Origin: Clostridium thermobutyricum
Lineage (GTDB): Bacteria; Bacillota; Clostridia; Ch29
DNA: 64,000 bases
Reading direction: 5' to 3'
NCBI GenBank assembly: GCA_016841565.1
Contig: JAENYX010000004.1
Coordinates: forward strand, 1 to 64,000
Shown: piece by piece, positions 32,475 to 41,772 of the stretch
Numbering within the stretch: position 1 is the stretch's first letter
Layout of the letters: the number at the start of each line of letters is the position of its first letter
Program-made: the position numbers and the translations under genes
The notes under the pieces: generated by a model
What the model saw: only the letters and a program-made list of their open reading frames with translations
What the model was told of the DNA's origin: nothing
Database searches by the model: none

Positions 32475-34265
32475 TTATTTCTTGATTCTATGTTTGGAGA
32501 TTTTTCTATATATAGTAGAGCGGCTAATACCAAGTATTTCTGATGCTTTTAATATGCCTTTATCATTATAGCCGCATGAATTCAAGACTTTGATAATATG
32601 AGATTTTTCAAGGTCTTCGAGTGTAATTAAACCTGAATCTATATTAATTGCGCTAGAATTATTCTGCCTGTAGCTTTTCAGATTTTGAGGCAAGTTATCT
32701 ACCATAATACTATTTGAGGTTTCCATATTTATGGCATATTCTACTGCATTTTGAAGTTCTCTGACATTACCGCTCCAGCTATAATCCAAAAATAGAGTTT
32801 TTACTTCTTCGCTTAATCCTGTAATATTTTTATTGAATTTCTTATTAAACTTATTAATAAAGTAGTCGGCTAAGACCAGAGGGTCTTGCCCCCGTTCTCT
32901 AAGAGGCGGAACAAACAAACCAACAACATTTAGTCTATGGAACAAGTCCTCTCTGAATTCTTTTCTCTTAACCATTTCATAAAGGTTTATATTCGTTGCC
33001 GCAATTATTCTTACATTGATTGGAATATACTCGCTGCTTCCAATTCTTTCGATTTCCTTTCTTTCGATAAATCGCAACAGTTTTTGTTGAAGATATAGGG
33101 GCATTGTTTCTACCTCATCAAGGAGTATTGTTCCCTTATCAGCCATATAAAACTTACCATGCTTTCCCTTTGAAAGTGCTCCTGTAAAAGAACCTTTTTC
33201 ATATCCAAATAATTCACTTTCTATAAGTGTCTCGGGAATTGCACCACAGTTTATTGCAATAAAAGGTTCTGATGCTCTTGGGCTATGATTATGGATAGCT
33301 CTCGCAAAAAGTTCCTTACCGGTACCGGTTTCTCCATATAATAGTATAGTAGAGTCAGTAACAGAGACTTTTTGAATTTTTTGCTTGAACTCTACTAGAG
33401 ATTTATCCTCTCCAACAATATCATTTAAAGTTATGTGTTCACTTTTGGGTGAAAATTGGTTGATTATTTCATTAAATGTTTTGGAATCGTCAAAAAAGTA
33501 TACAATTGAATTTATATTTTCATCTGATAATATTGAAGTGGTTGTATAGAATAAGAACTTCCTTTTTCCATTAACTTGCATTGATATTTCGTTATATTTT
33601 GAAGCATCCAGATTACTTACATTATCATATAGGTTTATACCATGAAAAATTTCTCTAATATCTTTTCCAATAAAGTCTGTTTCCTTTAGGCAGAGTATTT
33701 TTTTTATGTAGTCGTTCACTTTTATTATTTTATAATCTGGACTTGTTATTATTACACCTTTATTAACTTTGTTATATATGTTATTGAGGAAAATAGAGGT
33801 TTTTTTTAATTCTTTGACCATTCTATCCTCAGTTAACTTGGAACTAAGAAGGTGGGAAATCCTGTTTAGAAAATTAAGTATGTTTTGTTCATTACCCTTC
33901 ATTAGGTTCACTTGTTCTTCTGTAATAGCATTTGCAGATATGACTCCTGCTAACATATCATTATCGTATATACTTGTAGCTACAACATCTTTGTACAAGC
34001 AAGTTTTTTTATATCTGTCACAACCAATACAAATGTGATTATTTTCAGGCGTTGTTAGGATAAAATGGTGTTGCTTGTCCTTGAATATTTTATTATTTAT
34101 CAAACCACATTCAATTACTTTATTATTAACCATGCTTTCTAATGCCCCGGTAGCAACAATTATAGTTTTATTGTCATCTACAACCATTACATCAATCTTA
34201 AATGCTGCCTTTGTAGCCTCGGCAAGTTCTCTGACAGTATCAATTATTTTATTAATTGCCATCAT
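32475..34265 (-). CDS. Sigma-54-dependent transcriptional activator (PAS, AAA+, Fis-type HTH)
   Basis: The 596-residue protein has an N-terminal sensory region with a cysteine motif (CIGCDRYKKTC, near residue 80). A PAS-like region (about 170-280) follows, then a sigma-54 interaction AAA+ domain with Walker A GETGTGKE, the sigma-54 loop ESELFGYEKGSFTGA and GTILLDEVETM. The Fis-type helix-turn-helix ends in ASEILGISRSTIYRKI. ATG 34265 follows GGAGGTG. It is divergent from a catabolic cluster that has a -24/-12 promoter, so it very likely activates that cluster in response to its substrate. Confidence 0.93.
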   Translation of the reverse strand: MMAINKIIDTVRELAEATKAAFKIDVMVVDDNKTIIVATGALESMVNNKVIECGLINNKIFKDKQHHFILTTPENNHICIGCDRYKKTCLYKDVVATSIYDNDMLAGVISANAITEEQVNLMKGNEQNILNFLNRISHLLSSKLTEDRMVKELKKTSIFLNNIYNKVNKGVIITSPDYKIIKVNDYIKKILCLKETDFIGKDIREIFHGINLYDNVSNLDASKYNEISMQVNGKRKFLFYTTTSILSDENINSIVYFFDDSKTFNEIINQFSPKSEHITLNDIVGEDKSLVEFKQKIQKVSVTDSTILLYGETGTGKELFARAIHNHSPRASEPFIAINCGAIPETLIESELFGYEKGSFTGALSKGKHGKFYMADKGTILLDEVETMPLYLQQKLLRFIERKEIERIGSSEYIPINVRIIAATNINLYEMVKRKEFREDLFHRLNVVGLFVPPLRERGQDPLVLADYFINKFNKKFNKNITGLSEEVKTLFLDYSWSGNVRELQNAVEYAINMETSNSIMVDNLPQNLKSYRQNNSSAINIDSGLITLEDLEKSHIIKVLNSCGYNDKGILKASEILGISRSTIYRKISKHRIKK

Positions 34266-34368
34266 CAGCACACCTCCAAAGTGTGTCAATATGAGATATA
34301 ATTCCAATCTGACACTTATATAAAGAAATGCATTCACTCTGAAGAAAGTAGTATAATGGGCGCATATT

Positions 34369-34391
34369 TTTTGTGTCGAATTGACACAAAA
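34369..34391. promoter_or_regulatory. Inverted repeat, likely enhancer site of the sigma-54 activator
   Basis: TTTTGTGTC-GAATT-GACACAAAA is a perfect palindrome with 9-bp arms. It lies about 150 bases upstream of the -24/-12 promoter, a usual enhancer distance. Related half-sites GTGTGTCAA (near 34279) and CTGACAC (near 34310) lie between it and the regulator start, consistent with several dimers and autoregulation. Confidence 0.65.
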
Positions 34392-34538
34392 GCTAAGGAA
34401 TTACCAGAGACTTTAGATGGTGAAAAAAATATTCCAGTATCTTTCCGAGTAATCTTAAATATAGTGTATATAAAATTTGCTGGTAAATCAAGGCGTTAGG
34501 TAGCTAAGAAAATATATGTCTAATGCTTACTGAGGATT

Positions 34539-34554
34539 TGGAACAAATCTTGCT
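34539..34554 (+). promoter_or_regulatory. Sigma-54 (-24/-12) promoter
   Basis: TGGAACAAATCTTGCT matches the TGGCAC-N5-TTGCW consensus, with GG and GC separated by exactly ten bases. It stands about 69 bases before the ATG of the opine-dehydrogenase-like gene and points into it. Confidence 0.7.
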
Positions 34555-34622
34555 TTATATACTCACATTAAGTAAGGGAATGAGGTTTTTCAACATTAAT
34601 ACTTACAAATGGAGGAATTAAA

Positions 34623-35849
34623 ATGAGTAGAACGGAATATCTGAAAGAAATGCCCATTACTGTTTTGGGAGCAGGAGCGGTAGGCAAAACTTGTGCAGCC
34701 GATTGCGCTTTAGCGGGACAAGAAGTAAGGCTTTTCGACATGCTTCCTTTCGCTGAAAAAACACTGCGCAACGTTGAAAGAACAGGTATAGAGATTGATG
34801 GTATCCAGAGGAATTTATACAATTTTAAAAGGTCCGGAATAGCAAAACTTGCAATGGTAACGACCGATATTCAACAGGCTGTAAAGAGTGCAGGAATAAT
34901 AATTATAGCAATGCCAGCAATAGCACATGAAATAGTATTTAGACAGCTGATTCCATACCTCGAAGATGGACAGGTTATACATATTACTACTGATAATTTT
35001 GGCACATTACTATTTAGAAAACTAATGAGAGAAATGAATTGTAATAAAAAGATAATAGTAGGTGGCTGGTCAAGTGCCCCCTTTGGTACAAGAGTTGAGA
35101 CTGCGGGAGGATTTATCTTTCCTAAGTGCAGTATGAAATATAGAGCTATATCATTAAGAGGTGCTACTATGCCTATGACTGATATTGATGATTTTATGGA
35201 TACTGTTAAATATATTGGTTGTTTTGATGCAGTTACCAGTGGTAATGGTCCCCAAACAGCTGAGACTGTACTTGATATCGGTTTTAGTAATATAAATCCT
35301 GTTATTCACGTTCCTGCCACACTTCTGGGCGTATCGACTATGGAAAACTGGGGAAAAATTTTTGGCGACTTTGATAAGACAGGATATTCAATGTATGCCC
35401 ATGCCCTATGCCCTTCTATATGTGAAGTACAATATAGATTTTATCAAGAAGAAATTGCTCTTGCAGATACAATTGGTGTAGACCTTGACAGATACGAAAG
35501 AGAAGATTTTTTCTCGAGAAGAAGTGTACTCTCAATAGAATACATGGGTAAAGGCAATATGCATCTCCCGCTGGATGAACCTACAACAGAAGCAAATACA
35601 GGACCAAATAGTATTTATCATAGGTATATAACTGAAGATGTGCCGGTAGGTTGTAAGATTTATCACGAGCTTGGCCTACAATACGGCGTTAAAACTCCGG
35701 TTATTGACTCTATGATTACAATTGCATCTGCAATGCTTAAGAAAGACTATTTCGAGGAAGGATACTCTCTTGAATACTTAGGTATAGGTAATATGAGCAG
35801 GGAGGAATTGCTTGAGTACCTTCATAAAGGAACCTATTCTAAAAAGTAA
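34623..35849 (+). CDS. Opine (octopine/nopaline) dehydrogenase family protein
   Basis: The 408-residue protein has an N-terminal Rossmann domain (ITVLGAGAVGKTCAADCALA, GQEVRLFD) and a helical C-terminal domain with NINPVIHVPATLLG, like the opine dehydrogenase His/Asn region. The family oxidises N-(carboxyalkyl) amino acids or reduces the reverse imine. It is first in the sigma-54-controlled cluster with a TRAP transporter and a PrpD-like protein, so it probably starts or ends the breakdown of an imported opine-like or branched acid. The true substrate cannot be told. GGAGG precedes the ATG. Confidence 0.78.
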   Translation: MSRTEYLKEMPITVLGAGAVGKTCAADCALAGQEVRLFDMLPFAEKTLRNVERTGIEIDGIQRNLYNFKRSGIAKLAMVTTDIQQAVKSAGIIIIAMPAIAHEIVFRQLIPYLEDGQVIHITTDNFGTLLFRKLMREMNCNKKIIVGGWSSAPFGTRVETAGGFIFPKCSMKYRAISLRGATMPMTDIDDFMDTVKYIGCFDAVTSGNGPQTAETVLDIGFSNINPVIHVPATLLGVSTMENWGKIFGDFDKTGYSMYAHALCPSICEVQYRFYQEEIALADTIGVDLDRYEREDFFSRRSVLSIEYMGKGNMHLPLDEPTTEANTGPNSIYHRYITEDVPVGCKIYHELGLQYGVKTPVIDSMITIASAMLKKDYFEEGYSLEYLGIGNMSREELLEYLHKGTYSKK

Positions 35850-35944
35850 TTAATTTTCACCGGCATGAAGAGGTTAATAGCCTCTATGAGTATTAATACA
35901 ATATCAATTTGTAAAGTAATGACATTGGAAGGAGGGTGAGTATT

Positions 35945-37900
35945 TTGAAAATGTGGGATAGAATTTTTAGCAATGATAAGGTTGTAGATATTGATGTGAA
36001 TAATTTGGAGACTGAAGGAGGAAACAGGCTAAACAACATACCTTCAAATATAAAAAAAATGGTTTCTGTTATGGCAATAGTATGGTCATCATTTCAAATC
36101 TATACAGCATTATTTGGACTATTGCCTGCGTTGATTCAAAGATCGGTTACTTTAGGGTTTGGATTAGTACTGACTTTTATCTGTTTCCAATTCAGGGGAA
36201 AAGATAAAAATAAGGTAGCAGCTTATGATTATGTATTAGCACTATTATCTATTTGTTCGGTTGTATATCTGTGGGTTAGTTTTGATTCCTTAGTTGTAAG
36301 AGGGGGATCTCCTTCTCAGATGGATGTAGTAATGGGGGCTCTTCTTATTGTACTTATCCTGGAAGGAACACGCAGATCTGTTGGATTACCGCTTGTAGTA
36401 GTCGGAGGTGTATTCTTAGTTTATGCTTTTATTGGGCCGCACCTGCCCGGACTATTAGGACACCGTGGCTATTCAATTTCACGTGTGACCTCCCATATGT
36501 ATATAACCCTTGAGGGTATTTTGGGTATCCCAATGTCGGTTATGACCACATTTGTATTTGCGTTTATATTGTTCGGATGCTTTTTAGAAGCTACGGGAGG
36601 AGCACAGCTTTTCATTAACCTTGCTTATTCCTTAGCCGGACGTTTCCCCGGTGGGCCTGCTAAAACAGCAGTTGTTGCCAGTGGGCTTTTGGGAACAATA
36701 TCAGGCAGTTCTCTGGCCAACGTTGTAACCACAGGAAGTTTTACCATACCTCTTATGAAAAAATGCGGTTACAAACCATCTTTTGCAGGTGGGGTGGAGG
36801 CGTCGGCATCTTCAGCAGGACAAATAATGCCTCCTGTAATGGGCGCAGCTGCATTTATAATGTCGGAAATGACCGGAATTTCATATCTGAGAATTTGTTT
36901 GGCTGCTGCCATACCTGCTGTACTATATTATTTATCTGTTATTCTCACTGTAGACTTAGAAGCCAGAAGAATAGGGCTTAAATCAATACCGGTTGATCAA
37001 TTGCCTAAACTTTCGGATGCATTTAAAAAAAGCATCCCATTATTATTACCAATCACTGTTATCATTGTACTACTTGTAAAGGGTTATACACCTCTTAAGG
37101 CAGCATTGTATTCTACAGCCATTATGTTAATATCATCAAGTTTTAGTAAACAAACGAGATTAACTCCTAGGAAGTTTTTTGAAACGTTGGAAAAAGCGGC
37201 GTATAACTCAATATCAGTAACGGTCGCTTGTGGAATGTGTGGTATTGTGACAGGAGTTATCACTCTTACGGGGCTGGGGCTTAAACTTTCCGATCTTATC
37301 CTACAGGTTTCGGGAGGACGAGTATTAGCAACTTTATTACTTACTATGGTAGCATCAATAATACTGGGAATGGGACTACCAACTACCGCCAAGTATATAG
37401 TTCTATCTGCAATAGCGGCACCAGCTTTAACTTCATTAGGAATGCCATTAATTGCTGCACATTTGTTTATATTATATTTTGGAGTTTTAGCTGAGGTAAC
37501 ACCGCCTGTAGCATTAACATCTTATGCCGGTGCCGCTGTAGCTAAAGCACCCGGTATGGAAACCGCTTTACAAGGGCTTAGAATCTCTATTGCTGCCTTC
37601 TTTATTCCGTTTATGTTCTGTTATTATCCCGCATTATTATTCGAGAATGTAACGGCAATGGGTATTATAACAGGGTTAATCAGCTCATTTATAGGTGTTG
37701 TTTGTCTGGCAAGTTCCTCGATAGGTTATCTGTTCGGTAACCTTAATAAGTTTCAAAGGTTGCTGTTGTTTAGTGGAACAATACTAGTCATTAATACTTC
37801 GTTATATACAGATGGATTGGGGCTAATTATTATTTTAGGTATTTTGATTATGCAAAAATTAAAGAAAGCAAACAATATTAAAGAATGTAAGACCAACTGA
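35945..37900 (+). CDS. TRAP transporter permease, fused small and large subunits
   Basis: The 651-residue membrane protein combines the 4-helix DctQ-like part (about 1-170) with the 12-helix DctM-like part. Motifs of the fused TAXI-type permease are visible: GGSPSQMDVVMG, TGSFTIPLMKK, SAGQIMPPVMGAAAFIM and GMGLPTTAKYIVLSA. It imports an organic acid using an ion gradient. The start TTG 35945 lies nine bases after GGAGG; GTG 35936 abuts that site. The matching binding protein is encoded next. Confidence 0.92.
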   Translation: MKMWDRIFSNDKVVDIDVNNLETEGGNRLNNIPSNIKKMVSVMAIVWSSFQIYTALFGLLPALIQRSVTLGFGLVLTFICFQFRGKDKNKVAAYDYVLALLSICSVVYLWVSFDSLVVRGGSPSQMDVVMGALLIVLILEGTRRSVGLPLVVVGGVFLVYAFIGPHLPGLLGHRGYSISRVTSHMYITLEGILGIPMSVMTTFVFAFILFGCFLEATGGAQLFINLAYSLAGRFPGGPAKTAVVASGLLGTISGSSLANVVTTGSFTIPLMKKCGYKPSFAGGVEASASSAGQIMPPVMGAAAFIMSEMTGISYLRICLAAAIPAVLYYLSVILTVDLEARRIGLKSIPVDQLPKLSDAFKKSIPLLLPITVIIVLLVKGYTPLKAALYSTAIMLISSSFSKQTRLTPRKFFETLEKAAYNSISVTVACGMCGIVTGVITLTGLGLKLSDLILQVSGGRVLATLLLTMVASIILGMGLPTTAKYIVLSAIAAPALTSLGMPLIAAHLFILYFGVLAEVTPPVALTSYAGAAVAKAPGMETALQGLRISIAAFFIPFMFCYYPALLFENVTAMGIITGLISSFIGVVCLASSSIGYLFGNLNKFQRLLLFSGTILVINTSLYTDGLGLIIILGILIMQKLKKANNIKECKTN

Positions 37901-38012
37901 TACCAGCTGCCGGAACAATACAAAACCTTAAGAAAGGGGGGGTGGTTTAATCGGACAAGAATCTTTAAGATAGTAAATAAATTTAGAAAAAACTGAATGA
38001 GGAGGTAATTTT

Positions 38013-39002
38013 ATGAAGAAGATATTAATTGTTATGTTAGTATTGGGCTTAATGTGTGCGACTTTTGCGGGTTGTTCGTCAGGTGAGACGGGTTCTGAAG
38101 GAACCCCTGAAACATCAGAAAAAACATATATTTCGTTGGCTACAGGAAGTGTTTCAGGTGTCTACTATCCCTTGGGGGGAGCTTTTTCAAGCATTATAAA
38201 TAATAATATTGAAGGTGCGAATTGTTCAGTTGAATCCACAGGAGGATCTGTTGCCAATATACTCCTGATTCATGAAAAGGAATCAGAATTGGCATTTGTT
38301 GATGCAAGTTCAACATATAACGCAGTTAACAGTAAGGGAGCTTTTATTGACAAAAACATAGAGAATGTAAGGGGAATACTTAGCCTTTATCCTGAAGCAG
38401 TTCAAATAGTAAGTACTAACTCGGATATTAAATCTGTTATGGATTTAAAAGGTAAAAAAGTAGCAGTCGGAGCTGTCGGAAGCGGCACAGAAACCATGGC
38501 AAAAATTATTTTTGAGCTATACGGTATGAGCTATGATGATATTACGGAAGATTATTTGGGGTTTTCCGATGCCTCGACAGGGCTTAAAGACAAGACTATA
38601 GATGCAGCTTTTATTTGGGCAGGTGTTCCAACTTCAGGTATTATGGATCTGGGTTCACAACATGATATAACACTAATTAATTTTGAAGCACAAGATATAG
38701 AGAAATTGAAAAAAGTGTCGCCCTATTGCGTACCAATGAGTATAGATAAAGATATTTACAGTAGTTTGACTTCTGATGTTACTACAATTGCCATTCCTGC
38801 TTTGATAGTTGGGGATGCAGACTTGTCAGAGGACTTTGTATATAACTTTCTTGTAGAAACCTTCGAGAACATAGGTGTTCTTCAAAGTGCCCATGTCAGA
38901 GGAAATGATATTACTTTAGAGACTGCACTTGAAGGACTTGATGAGATTCCATTACATCCGGGAGCTGAGAGATTCTTCAAAGAGAAAGGTCTCCTTAAAT
39001 AA
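38013..39002 (+). CDS. TRAP transporter TAXI-family substrate-binding lipoprotein
   Basis: The 329-residue protein has a lipoprotein signal (LVLGLMCATFAGCSSG, Cys about residue 21). The TAXI binding domain follows: YISLATGSVSGVYYPLGGAF, then VESTGGSVANILLI, MDLKGKKVAVGAVGSGTE and SDASTGLKDKTIDAAFIWAG. It delivers the ligand to the fused permease encoded just upstream. GAGGAGG precedes ATG 38013. The ligand of this copy is unknown; family ligands are mostly glutamate-like or dicarboxylic acids. Confidence 0.92.
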   Translation: MKKILIVMLVLGLMCATFAGCSSGETGSEGTPETSEKTYISLATGSVSGVYYPLGGAFSSIINNNIEGANCSVESTGGSVANILLIHEKESELAFVDASSTYNAVNSKGAFIDKNIENVRGILSLYPEAVQIVSTNSDIKSVMDLKGKKVAVGAVGSGTETMAKIIFELYGMSYDDITEDYLGFSDASTGLKDKTIDAAFIWAGVPTSGIMDLGSQHDITLINFEAQDIEKLKKVSPYCVPMSIDKDIYSSLTSDVTTIAIPALIVGDADLSEDFVYNFLVETFENIGVLQSAHVRGNDITLETALEGLDEIPLHPGAERFFKEKGLLK

Positions 39003-39031
39003 TCTGATAATAAGAAGGGCTGATTTGTAAA

Positions 39032-40354
39032 ATGGATTTTCAAACTACATACATTTTAGAGGATTATATATTAAATACCAAATGGAATGATTTCCCTCAA
39101 GAAGTCAAGGAGAGAGCTATTGTATGTGGTATTGACCTCATGATGGCACTTATTATTGGAAGCAAGGGCAAACAGTATAAATCAGGGGTTGCCCTTGCAA
39201 AATCTCTTTATAAAGAGGGACAAGTTCCAGTTATCGGTTCTAAAGATACATTTAGTTTTGCGGGGTCTGCTATGGCTATGGGTCATGCAGCTAACTCCTT
39301 TGACATAGATGATGGGCATAATATGATAAAAGGCCATCCCGGTGCTTCTATCGTATCTGGAATACTGGCTGCCGCACTTGCTAATAACATAAGTTACAAA
39401 GAGTTTTTAACAACACTTATAGTGTCATATGAAACTGCCATTAGAAGTGGTTTGGCTATACAAGATCATTATAATTATTTACATAGTACCGGTGCATATG
39501 GAGCAGTTGGGACAAGTGCCGGAGTGGCAAGGATATTTCAACTTAATAAAGAGCAGTTAAACAATGCATTATCCATAGCCGATTTCCATGCACCACTTAC
39601 CCCTGTTATGAGAGCCGTTGAATATCCTTCTATGAATAAAGATGGAGTTGCTTTTGGAACTCTTATTGGAGTCATTGCCGTACTTGAAACAATTGCAGGT
39701 GTGACAGGCAAAACGCATTTGCTTGAACTTGAAAAATATAGATTCCTGCTGGACACTCTGGGCAAGAATTATGAAGTAATGAACCTATATTTCAAGCCAT
39801 ATACTTGCTGTAGATGGGCTCATCCTCCAATAGAAGCATCACTTTATTTAATTAATAAGTACAATATCGACATTAACAAAATCCAAGAAGTCAAGGTATA
39901 TACCTTCACTTCTGCCACAAGACTAAGCAAAATGATACCGAGACTGACTGATGAGGCACAATATAATATCAGCTTCCCTCTGGCTGCCGCAATTGTTGAT
40001 GGAGACTTAGGCTTTGAACAGGTAATTGAGGGGAATCTTAATAGAAAAGAAGTAATAGATATAATGAACAAAATTAATTATATTGTTGATGACAAAATTG
40101 AAGCAAGATTTCCGGCCGAGAGACTGTGCGAAGTGGAATTTGTATTAGAAGATGGGGCTTCATACAGATCAGGAGCTTTTAGTCCTAATGGAGAAGCCAA
40201 AGATAATGTGGATTTAGACTGGGTAACAAAAAAACTTAAGAAAAGGACTAAAGGGATTATGAGTGAAGAAGCTCAGGATGAGCTGCTAAGGATTTTAACT
40301 GATGTCGATAACAGTACTGTCCGTCAAGTGGTAGATTATATTAATAATAATTAA
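39032..40354 (+). CDS. MmgE/PrpD family protein
   Basis: The 440-residue protein has the MmgE/PrpD pattern: an all-helical domain with HAANSFDIDDGHNMIKGHPG near residue 85 and a C-terminal lid domain with FKPYTCCRWAHPPIEA. Known members are 2-methylcitrate dehydratase, cis-aconitate decarboxylase and iminodisuccinate epimerase. The last is notable because an opine-type imine substrate would fit the dehydrogenase upstream; that is inference. It ends the sigma-54 cluster, 29 bases after the binding protein. Confidence 0.85.
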   Translation: MDFQTTYILEDYILNTKWNDFPQEVKERAIVCGIDLMMALIIGSKGKQYKSGVALAKSLYKEGQVPVIGSKDTFSFAGSAMAMGHAANSFDIDDGHNMIKGHPGASIVSGILAAALANNISYKEFLTTLIVSYETAIRSGLAIQDHYNYLHSTGAYGAVGTSAGVARIFQLNKEQLNNALSIADFHAPLTPVMRAVEYPSMNKDGVAFGTLIGVIAVLETIAGVTGKTHLLELEKYRFLLDTLGKNYEVMNLYFKPYTCCRWAHPPIEASLYLINKYNIDINKIQEVKVYTFTSATRLSKMIPRLTDEAQYNISFPLAAAIVDGDLGFEQVIEGNLNRKEVIDIMNKINYIVDDKIEARFPAERLCEVEFVLEDGASYRSGAFSPNGEAKDNVDLDWVTKKLKKRTKGIMSEEAQDELLRILTDVDNSTVRQVVDYINNN

Positions 40355-40373
40355 TCTAGTCTGGATAATACGG

Positions 40374-40419
40374 AGGCACACCAAAAGTTATGTTTTACAA
40401 TGTATACTTTTGGGTGCCT
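40374..40419 (+). terminator. Long hairpin after the PrpD-like gene
   Basis: AGGCACACCAAAAGT and ACTTTTGGGTGCCT are almost perfectly complementary over 14 bases, around a 17-base loop. It lacks a strong T-run, so the terminator role is less certain. Confidence 0.55.
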
Positions 40420-40425
40420 TCATAG

Positions 40426-40890
40426 TTTATTGGAGCACAACACTATTTAGATTGCTTTGATAATGAGGATTATGATGAGATCTTCTCGAAGTTTTATTTG
40501 AATAGTAATAAAACCATACCTATTTCCGAATTTTCACACACATGTTTTTCTCAGACGTGTGGAGCTGCTTGTGATTATTTTGAATATGAAAGAACTCATA
40601 TATCCGGAGAACTTGACGAAAAAAATAGAAAATTTCTTGATACAACAAGAGAAGCAGGGGTGAGCATAGTAGATTCCTGTACCCCATATTACGTAGGATG
40701 GATACCTCTTTATGGGGAGCATTTTGTAACAACTGAGTCCAGCAATGTACTTATGAGCAATTCTGTTTTTGGAGCTTATGGTAATTCGGATGGGATAGAA
40801 GCTGCGGTGTGTTCTGCAATATGCGGCAGAACACCGCTATGGGGCAATCATATTAAAGAAAACAGGCATGGAGACTGTCATAGAAAATAA
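40426..40890 (+). pseudogene. Aconitase-X (DUF521) fragment
   Basis: The frame is open from 40426 to the stop at 40888-40890 and has no good start (TTG 40498 lacks a ribosome site). The second half matches aconitase X: DSCTPYYVGWIPLYGEH, ESSNVLMSNSVFGAYGNSDG and ICGRTPLWGNHIKENRHG, including the conserved Cys-Thr-Pro-Tyr. Normal proteins have about 400 residues; only about 150 remain, missing both the N-terminal region and everything after the RTP block. It was probably part of the catabolic cluster before decay. Confidence 0.75.
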
Positions 40891-40916
40891 GAACCGGGTC
40901 TGGCACTCCGGTTCTT
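40889..40916. terminator. Bidirectional terminator-like hairpin
   Basis: AAGAACCGG and CCGGTTCTT are perfect 9-base arms around GTCTGGCACT. It separates the convergent aconitase-X fragment and HD-domain gene. Confidence 0.65.
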
Positions 40917-40968
40917 ATAGCATTTGCCTGTGAAGGCACATTTTTTCCCAATGTAAACTTGCGCTTTA

Positions 40969-41550
40969 TTACAGATTTCCCTTAAGCCCTATTTCATCGG
41001 CCACTTTTTGCATTCCCTTAATGGTCTGGTCCATGACTTCTGTCAGTTCCATTCCCAGCATATCAATTCCCTTCTGGATGATGCCCCGGTCAACACCGGC
41101 GGCAAAATTGCCGTCCTTCCACTTTTTCTTTACCGACTTGGGCGTAAGGTCAAGTATGCTTTTGCTGGGCCGCATAAGCGCGGTGGCGTTAATGAGCCCG
41201 GTCAGCTCGTCTATGGCGTAAAGCACCTTTTCCATTCTCTCCACCGGCTCCACATCGCTGCAGATTTCCCAGCCATGGCTTTGCATTGCCTTTATGTAGT
41301 CCTCGGGCCAGTTTCTTTCGGTTAGTATTTCACGCACCTTTATACAGTGCTGGTCGGGATACATCTCGTAGTCCAGGTCATGTAGCAGCCCTACTATCCT
41401 CCATTTTTCAACGTCCTTTTCATTGAAAAGCTCTGCAAAATGAACCATGACTGCTTCAACAGCAAGAGCATGGCGAATCAGGCTTTGGCTTTTATTAAAC
41501 TCGGTCAGCAGCGCATAGGCTTCTTCCCTGGTTGGAACCACAGTACCCAT
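40969..41550 (-). CDS. HD domain protein (putative metal-dependent phosphohydrolase)
   Basis: The 193-residue protein has the HD signature: His in SLIRHALAVEAVM, His-Asp in VGLLHDLDYEMYPDQH, and a later ESHGWEI/DE region (MQSHGWEIC, YAIDELTG). This is the compact HDIG-type fold that hydrolyses phosphate esters of nucleotides or similar compounds; the substrate is not evident. AAGGAGG precedes the ATG at 41550. It stands alone on the minus strand. Confidence 0.87.
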   Translation of the reverse strand: MGTVVPTREEAYALLTEFNKSQSLIRHALAVEAVMVHFAELFNEKDVEKWRIVGLLHDLDYEMYPDQHCIKVREILTERNWPEDYIKAMQSHGWEICSDVEPVERMEKVLYAIDELTGLINATALMRPSKSILDLTPKSVKKKWKDGNFAAGVDRGIIQKGIDMLGMELTEVMDQTIKGMQKVADEIGLKGNL

Positions 41551-41681
41551 AATATTACCTCCTTAGTTGGTAGACAGCAGCTTATAACGACTTGTCCTAT
41601 TAACTCTTTATTTTAATGAATAGCAGACAAGGAGTCAAGGGTACCGGGTGCCAGACTCTGGAATAACATAAAAATGCCCAA

Positions 41682-41709
41682 TTGACTTGAAATTCTATTA
41701 GCATAATAA
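41682..41709 (+). promoter_or_regulatory. Sigma-A promoter of the IclR-family gene
   Basis: TTGACT at 41682-41687 and TAATAA at 41704-41709 with a 16-base spacer lie about 65 bases before the start codon. Confidence 0.55.
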
Positions 41710-41733
41710 TATAATTTTAAATAATAAAACAAG

Positions 41734-41750
41734 GTTTCGTAATACAAAAC
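41734..41750. promoter_or_regulatory. Palindromic operator candidate for the IclR-family regulator
   Basis: GTTTCGTAATACAAAAC is a 17-base palindrome with one mismatched pair. It lies between the -10 element and the start codon, suggesting autorepression. It shares GTTTC-TAAT with the site at 42628-42644, and IclR-type operators are often of the form GTTTCGTATTACGAAAC. Confidence 0.6.
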
Positions 41751-41772
41751 CAATACAATCAGGGGTGTGGAT

